From contig CAWIFQ010000003.1 of assembly GCA_963835495.1 (NCBI GenBank), positions 62,001 through 126,000 on the forward strand: a stretch of DNA of 64,000 nucleotides. The letters are read 5' to 3'. The position numbers and the translations under genes are program-made. The number at the start of each line of letters is the position of its first letter. The stretch's first letter is position 1. The notes below the pieces were generated by a model. That model saw nothing but the letters and a program-made list of their open reading frames with translations. It was not told the origin of the DNA and did not search any database. Below, piece by piece: positions 18,958-27,580 of this stretch. Origin of the DNA: Acaudatibacter sp963835495. Lineage in GTDB: Bacteria > Pseudomonadota > Alphaproteobacteria > Caulobacterales > Caulobacteraceae.

Positions 18958-19557
18958 TCAGGCGATCGGCACGCCCGGGGCGACGAACACCATCGGGCTG
19001 GTGAGCGCGATCCGCTTCGATTTCAGCGGCTTGTGCAGCTCGATGTCGTCGTATTTCAGCACGGCGCTGAGCTCGCAGTCGCACTTGCCGATCTGTTTGA
19101 TGTGCTTGGCCTGGATCACCAGCTCGGCCATCCGGAACGCCGCCTCGAGCTCCACGGTGAAGACCAGCGAGAACTTCGCCAGCTGGCCGATGACGACATC
19201 CACCGTCGGGTGGACCTCGACCGAGAGCGAATGTTCGCCGAGGAACATGGTCGAGACCTCGTCCGGCGGATGCTGGGCCTCGTCGGTGAACTCGTGCAGC
19301 TCGCGCGCCTTGGCCCAGGCCTGCGCCAGCAGGCCGAAGGCGTCGCAGTCGAGCGCGCCGTGCAGCGCCTCGTCGATCTTCTCGTTCAGAACCCCCGCCG
19401 CCAGCTTCGGCAGGTTGGTCTTGGCCAGCTCGGCGTTGTCGGCGCGCTGCCGCGCCAGCGCGTCGTCGAGGTGATCGAGATCGGCCGGTATCAGGTCGCC
19501 GAGCGTGACGCCGGAAGGCTTGGCGCCGGACGAAGCTGGCTCAGAGGATGCTGGCAT
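18958..19557 (-). CDS. Uncharacterised cytoplasmic protein, partner of the poly-proline protein
   Basis: 199-residue protein that I do not recognise. It has no signal peptide or membrane segment. It starts with a Ser/Ala/Pro-rich stretch, then a helical part (LDHLDDALARQRADNAELAK). A beta-rich core follows: STMFLGEHSLSVEVHPTVDVV, FSLVFTVELEAAFRMAELVI and CDCELSAVLKYDDIELHKPL. ATG 19557 lies 2 bp after the stop of the poly-proline gene, so translation is coupled and the two products probably work together. It is followed by the MFS gene after 99 bp. Confidence 0.75.
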   Translation of the reverse strand: MPASSEPASSGAKPSGVTLGDLIPADLDHLDDALARQRADNAELAKTNLPKLAAGVLNEKIDEALHGALDCDAFGLLAQAWAKARELHEFTDEAQHPPDEVSTMFLGEHSLSVEVHPTVDVVIGQLAKFSLVFTVELEAAFRMAELVIQAKHIKQIGKCDCELSAVLKYDDIELHKPLKSKRIALTSPMVFVAPGVPIA

Positions 19558-19559
19558 GG

Positions 19560-20834
19560 TCAGGATATCCTTCGCATCGGGATCGGCCCGTTGACGCGCG
19601 CGGCGGCGGGCCACAGGCGCGAGCGAATGCTGATCGGCGGCGCCGTCAGGGGCAGGAACGGCGTCGAGGCGGCGGCGCGCCGATCCAGCGAGGCGGTGGT
19701 CGAGATCAGCTGCAGCCAGTGGCGGCGCTGGGCCGACCGCCAGCTGAGGCGGGCGACCCAGGCCGCCGTGAGCGCGGCCGCGGCGCCGAGCGAGATCCAG
19801 AGCGTCGGCGGCGGCGGGCGCCGTGGTGCGGGAACGCGGACCGTGACTTTCTGCGGCGGTAGCCCCGCCGCCGAGACCGTGACGGTGTCGTCGATCGCGG
19901 CGCCGGCGTTCACGATCGTGGCCGGCACGGTGATCTGCCGCTGGTCCAGCGCGGCCAGGGTGAACGCCGGGCAGGGGGCCGTCTCGCACCCACCCCAAAG
20001 CCTCTCGGTCCGCAGGTTCTTCGAGACGTTGGCGACGCGCACGCCGTCGGCCGGCGAGCCGCCGACGTTGGTGACGTCGATGACCAGCAGCACGCCCTGG
20101 CCGCTCTGGTAGGGGCCGGTGGGCGTCAGGTCCGCCGTCACCGAGAGCTGTGGCGCCGGCGGCGGGGGAGGGGGTGGCGGCGGTGGAGGCGGCGGTGGCG
20201 GGGGAGGCGGCGGCGGTGACTGCGGCGGCGGGTCGGCGACGCCGCTCACCTGCGCCTGCAGCACCGAACGTTCGTCCCTCGGCGTCTGGGTCTGCGCCGC
20301 CACGGTGGCGCCGAAGTCGCCGGGCGCATCGATCGTCGCGGTGACGTGGACCAGCAGGTCGTCGCCGTTGGGCAGCACCCGCACCAACGCCGCGCGCCCG
20401 CCCTGCGGCGCCGCGGCCATCAGCATCAGCTTCCCGCCGCCGGCGGTGGGATAGGAGACGTAGCAGGGCAGCGGCGTACATTCGGCCGTGAACGACTGCA
20501 CGGTCAGGTTCGTCGTCTGCTGCCCGACCCCGACCAGCGTCGCCTGCGCCGGACCGGAGTTGGCGAAATCGACGTCGTAGCGGATCGTGTCGCCGGCGTG
20601 CGGCGGCGCGGACCACAGCGGACGCGGCGTCGCGACGATGTAGGCGGTCGGCGTCGCCACGCCGCGCACCAGGGCGAACTTGGCCGTCGCGCTGATCGGT
20701 TTGTGCGTGAACGCCTGCTGCGCGGCCGCGCGCATCGCATCGCCGCATGCGAGGCCGACCACGCCGAGGGCGCAACCCAGCAGTCTCGCGTTGAGTTTCG
20801 TGCGCACCGCCCCGCACCTTTCGCGCGAACTCAC
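19560..20834 (-). CDS. Exported poly-proline protein with CARDB/DUF11-like domains and C-terminal membrane anchor
   Basis: 424 residues. An N-terminal hydrophobic segment (about 18-38) serves as signal peptide. Then comes a beta-rich domain (DTIRYDVDFANSGPAQ...), a linker with 20 consecutive prolines near residues 210-230, and a second CARDB/DUF11-like domain (VLLVIDVTNVGGSPADGVRV). A membrane segment (LWISLGAAAALTAAWVARL) near residue 350 and a basic cytoplasmic tail end the protein. The proline run uses all four codons, so it is not a simple triplet expansion. The topology implies that the tail could contact the cytoplasmic partner encoded 2 bp downstream. Function unknown. Confidence 0.8.
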   Translation of the reverse strand: MSSRERCGAVRTKLNARLLGCALGVVGLACGDAMRAAAQQAFTHKPISATAKFALVRGVATPTAYIVATPRPLWSAPPHAGDTIRYDVDFANSGPAQATLVGVGQQTTNLTVQSFTAECTPLPCYVSYPTAGGGKLMLMAAAPQGGRAALVRVLPNGDDLLVHVTATIDAPGDFGATVAAQTQTPRDERSVLQAQVSGVADPPPQSPPPPPPPPPPPPPPPPPPPPAPQLSVTADLTPTGPYQSGQGVLLVIDVTNVGGSPADGVRVANVSKNLRTERLWGGCETAPCPAFTLAALDQRQITVPATIVNAGAAIDDTVTVSAAGLPPQKVTVRVPAPRRPPPPTLWISLGAAAALTAAWVARLSWRSAQRRHWLQLISTTASLDRRAAASTPFLPLTAPPISIRSRLWPAAARVNGPIPMRRIS

Positions 20835-20892
20835 TCAGAATGCGCGCTTAAGCTTGGCTTTTGCAAGGCCGTCGGCCGCTGACCGGCTCCGC

Positions 20893-22824
20893 TCAGTCCG
20901 CAGGGTTGTTCTTGGCCAGGAAGTCCATGGTCGCCTGCAGCATCTGCAGGCGGGTGTCGCTGCGCGAGAGCCAGTGGTCCTCGTGGTTCAGCACCACGAA
21001 GTCGTAGGGCTTGCCGGCCTTCTTCAGCGCATCGGCCATGATCTGGCTCTGCTCGAACGGCACCACCGTGTCGTCCTTGCCCTGGATGATCAGGATCGGA
21101 ATGGCGACCTTGTCGGCGTGGAACGCCGGCGAGATCGCCGCCAGATGTGGGTCGCTCTGGCCCTTGGCGCCCATGTAGCGGTCCCAATAGCGCTCGACGA
21201 CGACGCCCTGCCGCCCCTCACGGCCGCTGCCGTAAGCGATCAGCTTGGCGAGGTCGGAGGGGCCGGCGATGTCGACCGCACAACGATAGACGCCGGTGTC
21301 GAGCGTCGCGCCCGCCAGCGCCGCATAGCCGCCGTAGCTGGCGCCGACGACGCAGACCTTGGCCGGGTCGATGGTCCCCTGGGAGGCGAGGTAGCGGACG
21401 CCGTCCGAGAGGTCGGTCTGCATCTTGCCGCCCCACTCGCCGAAGCCGGCCGACATGAACTTCCACCCGAAGCCGTCCGAGCCGCGGTAGTTGACCTGCA
21501 GCACCGCGTAGCCGCGCGACGCCATAGCCTGCGCCCACCAGTCGAAGCCGGGTTCGTCCCGCGCCGCCGGTCCGCCGTGCGGGAACACCACCAGCGGCAG
21601 CTTCTTCGGGTCACGGCCTTGCGGCAGGGTCAGGTAGCCGCTGATCTGCAGTCCGTCCGCGGCCTTGAAGCTGACCGGCTTGACCGCCCCGATGTCGGCG
21701 CCGGTCAGGTTCGGATAGGCGAAGCCGAGCGGCGTGGTCGCGCCGTTGCTCAGGTCGACCAGAGCGTAGCCAGGGCCGACCGTCGGCGAATCGAACTGCA
21801 CGACGATCTTCTTGCGGTCGTCGGACCACGAGACGATCGCGACGCCGTTTCCGGCGAAGGCCTTCACGATGGCGTCCCATTCCGCCTGGTCCCGGGAATC
21901 GAAGAAGCTGTAGCTGAGCGTGTCGTCTCGCAGCGAAACGACGCCGATCTGCGCGTGCGTCATCGGATCGTGGATCGGCGTGTCGAACTGCCCCCAGGGG
22001 AGCGGATCGCTGAGCTTGGCGCCGTCCGCCGAGAGTTCGCGAACCGTGTAGGTTCCGTCCACGAGTTCGCCGACCAGGATCGAATGGCCGTCGCGGCCCA
22101 GGCCGCGCAGCTCGGGTGTCTCGATGAACGCCGACTTGGCCTCAGCGGTTCGCCAGGAGACGCCTTGCCAGACATCGAGCCTCCAGCGTTTCGAGGGGGC
22201 GTCGTATTGCACGCGAGCCGCCGGCTTTTCGCCGGCGCTCATCATGTAGTCGGTCGATGACTCGCCGCCGGTGTCGACGACCGGGAACGATCGGTCCGAG
22301 TCCAGATCGATGCGGAACAGCGTCGCCTGCGCCTCGTCGCCGATGAAGCGCATGCCGGTGACGAACAGCGCGGGCTTTCCGTTGACGCTCCGCACCACCG
22401 GGTCGGAATCGATGAAGTTGCCGGCGTAGTCCACGTCACCCAGCAGCGGGCGCACCTTGTGCGTGACCAGGTTGAAGTCGTTGGCGATGAACCACTCGCT
22501 GCGATCGACCATCACCCCGAGAATCCCGGAAGTCTGCGAGGCGGTGATGATCAGGTGGTCGTCGCCGGCGAACATCAGTCCACGGATCTTGTTGTCTCCC
22601 ACCTTGACGCCGGTGAGTATCTTGTTCTGCCCCAGGTCCTCGATGAGGATCTCGCGTTGCTCGCCTTTCACGTAGTCGAGGGCCAGCAGCTTGCCGTCAG
22701 GGGAGATGGCGATCTGCTCGATCGTCGGCAGCTGCCCATAGGCCGCCAGCGGCGCGGCCGACACGCGCGCGGTCGGCAACGCGAGCGCGATGATCGCGGC
22801 CAGCCCCGCCCATACTCTAGACAT
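20893..22824 (-). CDS. S9 family (prolyl oligopeptidase-like) exported peptidase
   Basis: 643 residues with a Sec signal peptide (MSRVWAGLAAIIALALPTARVSAAP). The N-terminal half forms a propeller-like region with PTIEQIAISPDGKLLALD. The C-terminal alpha/beta-hydrolase domain has the nucleophile in GASYGGYAAL, the Asp in IIQGKDDTVVP and the His in NHEDHW. A VFPHGGPAARDEP oxyanion-hole segment precedes these. An in-frame ATG 99 bp upstream adds a basic non-signal extension and is rejected. It likely cleaves oligopeptides in the periplasm. The poly-proline gene follows after 58 bp on the same strand. Confidence 0.9.
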   Translation of the reverse strand: MSRVWAGLAAIIALALPTARVSAAPLAAYGQLPTIEQIAISPDGKLLALDYVKGEQREILIEDLGQNKILTGVKVGDNKIRGLMFAGDDHLIITASQTSGILGVMVDRSEWFIANDFNLVTHKVRPLLGDVDYAGNFIDSDPVVRSVNGKPALFVTGMRFIGDEAQATLFRIDLDSDRSFPVVDTGGESSTDYMMSAGEKPAARVQYDAPSKRWRLDVWQGVSWRTAEAKSAFIETPELRGLGRDGHSILVGELVDGTYTVRELSADGAKLSDPLPWGQFDTPIHDPMTHAQIGVVSLRDDTLSYSFFDSRDQAEWDAIVKAFAGNGVAIVSWSDDRKKIVVQFDSPTVGPGYALVDLSNGATTPLGFAYPNLTGADIGAVKPVSFKAADGLQISGYLTLPQGRDPKKLPLVVFPHGGPAARDEPGFDWWAQAMASRGYAVLQVNYRGSDGFGWKFMSAGFGEWGGKMQTDLSDGVRYLASQGTIDPAKVCVVGASYGGYAALAGATLDTGVYRCAVDIAGPSDLAKLIAYGSGREGRQGVVVERYWDRYMGAKGQSDPHLAAISPAFHADKVAIPILIIQGKDDTVVPFEQSQIMADALKKAGKPYDFVVLNHEDHWLSRSDTRLQMLQATMDFLAKNNPAD

Positions 22825-22965
22825 ACCCGCCCCTCCCCAGGTTCGGCGCGCAGCGTGACCTAAGGTTGCGGCGGGATCAAGCGGCGGCGAACGGCGGCGC
22901 TTCGCCGCTCGGCGGTGGCTCAAGCTGCGCTATTTTCATATTGATCCAGCTGGAATCCCATCTTC

Positions 22966-23067
22966 ACGTCATTGCCGGCCGGAGCGCGAAGCGCGGAGTG
23001 TCGGCAATCCATGAACGTCCCTAGTAGCGGTGTTCATGGATGGCCGAGGCAAGCTCGGCCATGACGT
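22966..23067. repeat. Intergenic inverted repeat, family R3, copy 1
   Basis: Element with ends ACGTCATTGCC / GGCCATGACGT and internal GCGCGAAGCGCG. Relatives are at 44616-44709 and 60579-60684. Confidence 0.75.
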
Positions 23068-23115
23068 GGTGAGAGGATGATCTTTCTAGTCTCAACCCGC
23101 CCTAGGGGCCGGCCC

Positions 23116-23879
23116 CTAGCTCCCAGCCGGCCGCAGCACCTGGCAGCCGTGGTCCAGCAGGCTTTCGCCGGAGGCTGCGTCGTGCATCGAGGGGTCGAAG
23201 CGGTCGCTGAGCAGGATGAAGCCGGGCGAACCGTCCTCGAACACCACGCCGGCGACGACCAGGGTCTCGAAGCCCATGTCGGCGCGGGCCATCGGATCGC
23301 CGTCCGCCAGCAGCTTGAACGGGTTGCGATCGCCCAGCTCGTCACCGGCGAGGCGCATCGCCCGGTAGCGGTGGCCGGCCAGCGAGACGTCGAGCGGCGC
23401 CCATTTCGGCCCGATGCGGTCCACGGCGGTGTTCAGCGCGTCGCGCACATCGGGGCGGATGCAGTCGACGTGGATGTGCAGCTGGTCCTGGCTGCGGGCG
23501 AAGCCCGAGTTCACCGCCAGCGCCAGGTCCTCGCGCGGGATCTCGCGGTGGGCGAGTGTCTCGACGTCGTGGCGCGCCTTCCAGGCGTCGGCCCAGTAGT
23601 TTGGCGCGGCGGGATCCAGCAGCGCCGGGCTCTCGATGCCGGTGATGCGGGTGGTGGGGATCACCAGCACCTGGGTCGCGCCGTTCTGGTCCTTCAGCAC
23701 CGCATAGCCGCCGGCGAGATCGACCGAGACGCAGGGCCGAAGGGTCCTGCTTGGCCTGCTGGTTCGGCGCGCATTGGCCGCTGACGATGTTCCACAGCGC
23801 GTCCGGATCGGCGGCGCACGCTGGCAAGGCGAAAGCGGTAAAGAAGGGCGGCCAGCGCCGCCGCGAACTGGAGACGCAA
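23116..23879 (-). CDS. cdh: CDP-diacylglycerol pyrophosphatase (two frameshifts)
   Basis: Hydrolyses CDP-diacylglycerol to CMP and phosphatidate at the envelope. The main part (stop 23116) has the family's VLVIPTTRITGIESPALL, NYWADAWKAR and the HIHVDCIRPDV catalytic HxH region. Upstream parts lie in two other frames: PDALWNIVSGQCAPNQQAK (QC motif, start of the mature protein), and a signal peptide LRLQFAAALAALL that begins at a TTG near 23879. Breaks near 23736-23744 and 23838-23845 each fit one extra base, the second in a T run. The stop of bfr lies just upstream on the same strand. Confidence 0.78.
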
Positions 23880-23881
23880 GA

Positions 23882-24361
23882 TCAGCCTTCCAGCTCGCCC
23901 GCGGCGCTCTGCAGGTAGTTGGCCTCGCCCAGCGATCCGGCCAGCGCCAGCTGCGTCTCCAGGAAGTCGATGTGCGCCTCGGTGTCGGTGAGGATATCGA
24001 CCAGCACCTCGCGGCTGACGAAGTCGGCGGCGGCCTCGCATTGGGCGACGCCCTCGACCAGCGTCGTGCGGCCGGCCAGCTCCAGCGCCAGGTCGGCGTT
24101 CAGCGCCTCCAGCACCGTCTCGCCGACCGCCAGCTTATGCAGGTCCTGCAGGTTGGGCAGGCCGTCGAGGAACAGGATGCGCTTGATCAGCTTGTCGGCG
24201 TGTTTCATCTCGCCGATCGATTCTTCGTAGACGATGTGGCCGAGGCGCTTGAAGCCCCAGTTGTCCAGCATCCGGGCGTGCAGGAAATACTGGTTCACCG
24301 AGGTCAGCTCGTTGGTGAGCACCTGGTTCAACCGAAAGATGATGGCGCGGTCGCCCTGCAT
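23882..24361 (-). CDS. bfr: Bacterioferritin
   Basis: Heme-containing 24-subunit iron-storage protein with ferroxidase activity; 159 residues, normal length. The ferroxidase ligands are Glu18, Glu51 and His54, and the heme ligand is Met52 in ESIGEMKHADKLI. Further ligands lie in EAAADFVSREVLVDILTDTEAHIDFLE. The start ATG 24361 (MQGDRAIIFRLNQVLTNELTS) is conserved in position. Its bfd partner is 8 bp upstream, forming a bfd-bfr operon. Confidence 0.95.
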   Translation of the reverse strand: MQGDRAIIFRLNQVLTNELTSVNQYFLHARMLDNWGFKRLGHIVYEESIGEMKHADKLIKRILFLDGLPNLQDLHKLAVGETVLEALNADLALELAGRTTLVEGVAQCEAAADFVSREVLVDILTDTEAHIDFLETQLALAGSLGEANYLQSAAGELEG

Positions 24362-24369
24362 GCCGCCTC

Positions 24370-24555
24370 CTACTCGGCGGCGAAGCGGAGCGCTTGTTTC
24401 GCCTCCCCGATCATGCGCCGCATATCGCAGACGCATTTGGCGCAGCGGGCGGCGCTTTGGCAATGACGGAAGATGTCGGCCGGCCTGGCGGCGCCCGCCT
24501 CGATGGCCGCGCGCGCCTCGCGTTCGCGAATGCCGTTGCAGTTACAGACGTACAC
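24370..24555 (-). CDS. bfd: Bacterioferritin-associated ferredoxin (GTG start)
   Basis: Small [2Fe-2S] protein that reduces and mobilises iron from bacterioferritin; 61 residues. Cluster ligands Cys4 and Cys6 (VCNCNG) and Cys38 and Cys41 (RCAKC) are spaced as in the family. The open frame runs upstream into the R2 repeat, but the domain starts immediately at GTG 24555 (read as Met-YVCNCNGIRE). It is the first gene of the bfd-bfr operon. Confidence 0.88.
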   Translation of the reverse strand: MYVCNCNGIREREARAAIEAGAARPADIFRHCQSAARCAKCVCDMRRMIGEAKQALRFAAE

Positions 24556-24677
24556 GCCAGTCCAGCTCCGATGATGCTTGGCTGTATGTAGCAGGTCGGC
24601 GTGCTTTTGCAACTCATTCGCATGTGGCGAAGCGGCGCATTTGGTGGATCGACCGACCCATCGGCTCCCCAAACACC

Positions 24678-24801
24678 GGTCATCGCCGGGCGTCAGTCCC
24701 GGCGACCCATGCACGCGAAACGGCGTGTGGCCGCGCTTGGCGCGGCCATGGCTCAAGCTTGTGTTCTTGGATGGCCGGGATTTCCGCCCGGCCATGACCG
24801 A
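24678..24801. repeat. Intergenic inverted repeat, family R2, copy 3
   Basis: Ends GGTCATCGCCGGG / CCCGGCCATGACCG with internal GGCCGCGCTTGGCGCGGCC palindrome. It lies between bfd and infC, which are both on the minus strand. Confidence 0.75.
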
Positions 24802-24836
24802 GGGACTGGAAAGAGGCTCCCTCGGAATCCCGCGCC

Positions 24837-25370
24837 TTACCTCGGCGCCAGGATCATCACCATCTGGCGGCCTTCCATCTTCGGCTCGTGCTCCACCTTG
24901 GCCACGGCGTCGAAGTCGACCTTGACCTGGTCGAGCAGCTTCATGCCGAGCTCGGGGTGGCGCATCTCGCCGCCGCGGAAGCGCAGGGTCACCTTCACCT
25001 TGTCACCCTCTTCGAAGAAGCGGTGCATGGCCTTGGCCTTCACGTCGTAGTCGTGGTGGTCGATGTTGGGTCGCAGCTTGATCTCTTTGATTTCGACCAG
25101 CTTCTGGCGCTTGCGCGCTTCGTTCTTCTTCTTCTGTTCCTGGAATTGGTACTTGCCGTAGTCGAGGATCTTGCAGACCGGCGGGTCCGAATTCGGGGAA
25201 ATCTCGACGAGATCGAGTCCCACCTCTTCAGCCGCTTCGATCGCGGCGGACGTGGGCATGATTCCCTGCTTCTCTCCGTGTTGATCGATCAGGAGAACGC
25301 GCGGGACGCGGATGTCTTCGTTGATGCGCTGACCTTCTTTGGTCGGGGGCGCCTGCATGGGACGACGGAT
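24837..25370 (-). CDS. infC: Translation initiation factor IF-3 (probable ATC start)
   Basis: Binds the 30S subunit and controls start-codon and initiator-tRNA selection. From ATC 25370 the product is 177 residues: IRRPMQAPPTKEGQRINEDI..., then the two IF-3 domains (LVEISPNSDPPVCKILDYGKY; KAKAMHRFFEEGDKVKVTLRFRG). The SD AAGGAG sits 9 nt before ATC 25370 but 21 nt before the first ATG (25358). IF-3 is known to repress its own mRNA through a rare non-AUG start (AUU in Escherichia coli), so the ATC is likely the true start. The linked rpmI-rplT genes lie about 24 kb away. Confidence 0.95.
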   Translation of the reverse strand: MRRPMQAPPTKEGQRINEDIRVPRVLLIDQHGEKQGIMPTSAAIEAAEEVGLDLVEISPNSDPPVCKILDYGKYQFQEQKKKNEARKRQKLVEIKEIKLRPNIDHHDYDVKAKAMHRFFEEGDKVKVTLRFRGGEMRHPELGMKLLDQVKVDFDAVAKVEHEPKMEGRQMVMILAPR

Positions 25371-25460
25371 GGGCTTTAGCTCCTTAGGCAGTTTCGAGGG
25401 TGGTTACGGCAAGTAGAACGCCACAACCAGATTGAAATATGACCAACGCCCACCGCCCAT

Positions 25461-26441
25461 TCAAGCGGGCGCCCGTGCAAGAAGTAGCGCGGCGCTCACC
25501 ACGCTGTCGACTGTGAGCGCTTTCAGCTGCGGGGCATGCAGAACGGTCACATGCCCGCGGGGCGCGATCGGGAACGGATCCGGCGCGCTGGGGAAGAGCG
25601 CGATGGTCGGCGCGCCGGCCGCGGCGATCAGGTGCAGGGGCCCAAGATCGTTGCCCACCGCCAGCGCCGCGCGGGCGCCGAGCGAGGCGATCTGCACCAG
25701 ATCGGTACGGCCGGTCAGGTCCCGCGCCCGCGCCGCCTGGCGTTGGATCGAGTGGGCGAGCGGGCTCTGGTTGAGCGCGCCGATGATGACGATGTCGTAG
25801 CCGCGATCCTGCATCTGTTTGGCGAACTGGCCGTAGAGCTCCACCGGCCAGCGCAGCTCCGGATGGTTGCCTTCGCCGCCGGGCGCCAGCAGCACCAGCG
25901 GCCGGTGGCCGCCGGCGACCGTCATCGACCGCGGCTGGGCGCTGCGGGCCAGGATCCAGGAGATGTCGGGCGGCGCGGCCGAGAGCGGCTTGGTCGGCGC
26001 GTCCGGCCAGATGCCGGCGTCCTTCAGCTGCTCGGCGTTGCGCTCCAGCGCGTGCATATGGCCGCGGCGGCGGTTGCGGTGTGGCAGGGAGGCGCCCATC
26101 GCGACGCCCGACCATTGCGGCGGCATCGGGCGCAGCGCCTGGAAGATCAGGTTGGTCGAGGCGTCGTTCTGCAGGTCGTAGACCCGGTCGAAATGGCCGT
26201 GCCGGATGCGCAGGATCAGCGCGGTCCACGACGCGGGGTCCTTCGCCGCACCCTCGGCGTCGACGGCGTTGAAGTAGGGGCTCGACTTGGCCAGCGCCTC
26301 GAACGGGCGGCTGGTCAGCAGCGTGATCTTGGCCCTGGGATGCTCCTGGCGGATGCGCTCGAACGCCGGGAATGCGAGCACCCATTCGCCGACGCCGCCC
26401 AGCTTGATCACCAGCACCCGCTGGATCGGCTTTACGGCCAT
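25461..26441 (-). CDS. Glycosyltransferase family 9 protein (heptosyltransferase-like)
   Basis: 326 residues. It has the GT9 start VLVIKLGGVGEWVLAFPAFERIRQEHP (the GT9 IKxGxxGD-type loop, here with GEW instead of GDxL) and the C-terminal donor site, VGNDLGPLHLIAAAGAPTIALFPSAPDPFPIAPRG. Such enzymes add ADP-heptose or related sugars to lipopolysaccharide core on the cytoplasmic side. The acceptor is unknown. It lies upstream of infC on the same strand, 90 bp away. Confidence 0.85.
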   Translation of the reverse strand: MAVKPIQRVLVIKLGGVGEWVLAFPAFERIRQEHPRAKITLLTSRPFEALAKSSPYFNAVDAEGAAKDPASWTALILRIRHGHFDRVYDLQNDASTNLIFQALRPMPPQWSGVAMGASLPHRNRRRGHMHALERNAEQLKDAGIWPDAPTKPLSAAPPDISWILARSAQPRSMTVAGGHRPLVLLAPGGEGNHPELRWPVELYGQFAKQMQDRGYDIVIIGALNQSPLAHSIQRQAARARDLTGRTDLVQIASLGARAALAVGNDLGPLHLIAAAGAPTIALFPSAPDPFPIAPRGHVTVLHAPQLKALTVDSVVSAALLLARAPA

Positions 26442-26589
26442 GCCAAGGCGCCGCCGCCGAACCGCGGCTCGATCGATCCAGGCTGGCGTCGCGATGTGAT
26501 CGCCTTCCCCTCCAGGCGCGCGTGAAAATCACCGCTCAGGCGAGTAACTAGCGAAACGCGATGACCCGCGCCACGCCGAATACCCTGTC

Positions 26590-27477
26590 TCAGCGAGCCT
26601 TCAACAGGCCTTCCACCGCCGCGCGCGCCTCGGCGCCGAGATCGGGGTGGGCGAGGGCGAAGGCGACGTTGGCCCGCAGCAGGCCGATCTTGTCGCCGCA
26701 GTCGTAGGTAGTCCCGTCGTAGGCCAGGGCGTGGAAGTCCTGGGCTTGCATCAGCCGCACCATCGCGTCGGTCAGCTGGATCTCCCCGCCGGCGCCGGCG
26801 GCCTGGTCGGCGAGCAGCCCGAAAATCTCCGGCTGAAGGATGTAGCGGCCGGAGATGAACAGGTTGGAGGGCTCGGTCCCTGGCGCCGGCTTCTCGACCA
26901 TGCCGGTCATCCGCGCCAGCCGCCCGTCGAACCCCGCCGCGGTCTCGGCCAGGGCGACGATGCCGTATTTGTGCGCCTCGCCCGCCGGCGCCGGCTCGAC
27001 CACGATGATGTTGCCGCCGACCCCGTTGTAGGCAGCGATCGCCTGCGCCAGCGCCGGGGGGCTGGCGCGCATCAGCATGTCGGGCAGGATCACCGCGAAC
27101 GGCTCGTCGCCGACGATGTCGCGGGCGCACCAGACCGCGTGGCCGAGCCCCAGCGGCGCCATCTGGCGCACGAAGCTCATCTCGCCCGGCTGGCCGAGCT
27201 CGGCCTGGATCTCGGCCAGCAACTCCGTCTTGCCCTTGGCCTCCAGCTGCGTCTCGAGCTCGAACTGGTTGTCGAAGTAGTCCTCGATCGCGCCCTGGCC
27301 GCGGCCGGTGACAAACACGAAGTGCTCGATTCCCGCCGCCCGCGCCTCGGCCACGACGTGCGCCAGGATCGGCCGATCGAACACGTTGAGCAGGTTCTTC
27401 GGCGTCACCTTGGCGGCGGGCAGCACGCGGGTGCCGAGCCCCGCGACGGGCAGGACCGCCTTGCGGACAGGTTTCAT
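26590..27477 (-). CDS. galU: UTP-glucose-1-phosphate uridylyltransferase
   Basis: Makes UDP-glucose for LPS, glucans and exopolysaccharide. 295 residues, family length. Visible are the nucleotide-binding start (PVAGLGTRVLPAAKVTPKN), FVTGRGQGAIEDYFDNQFELE, PFAVILPDMLM and a late GEIQLTDAMVRL segment. The GLGTR loop is slightly unusual in reading TPKNLLNVFDRP instead of KxPKEMLPxxxxP. Its product is the substrate for OpgH (13.8 kb) and Ugd (33.9 kb) in this window. Confidence 0.94.
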   Translation of the reverse strand: MKPVRKAVLPVAGLGTRVLPAAKVTPKNLLNVFDRPILAHVVAEARAAGIEHFVFVTGRGQGAIEDYFDNQFELETQLEAKGKTELLAEIQAELGQPGEMSFVRQMAPLGLGHAVWCARDIVGDEPFAVILPDMLMRASPPALAQAIAAYNGVGGNIIVVEPAPAGEAHKYGIVALAETAAGFDGRLARMTGMVEKPAPGTEPSNLFISGRYILQPEIFGLLADQAAGAGGEIQLTDAMVRLMQAQDFHALAYDGTTYDCGDKIGLLRANVAFALAHPDLGAEARAAVEGLLKAR

Positions 27478-27580
27478 GCCCTGCCTGCTAGCCGAGCCGG
27501 CGTGGCAAATCTAGCGCGGCCGAACGGAACCGTTCCGGCTGGCGCGAATTCGAGCAATCGCCCTGATCGGGACTTGACGC

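Noticed and set aside
27518..27541. GGCCGAACGG / CCGTTCCGGC palindrome between galU and the iron permease gene as an operator
   Set aside because: Only one copy was seen and no regulator is linked; it may be chance in GC-rich DNA.
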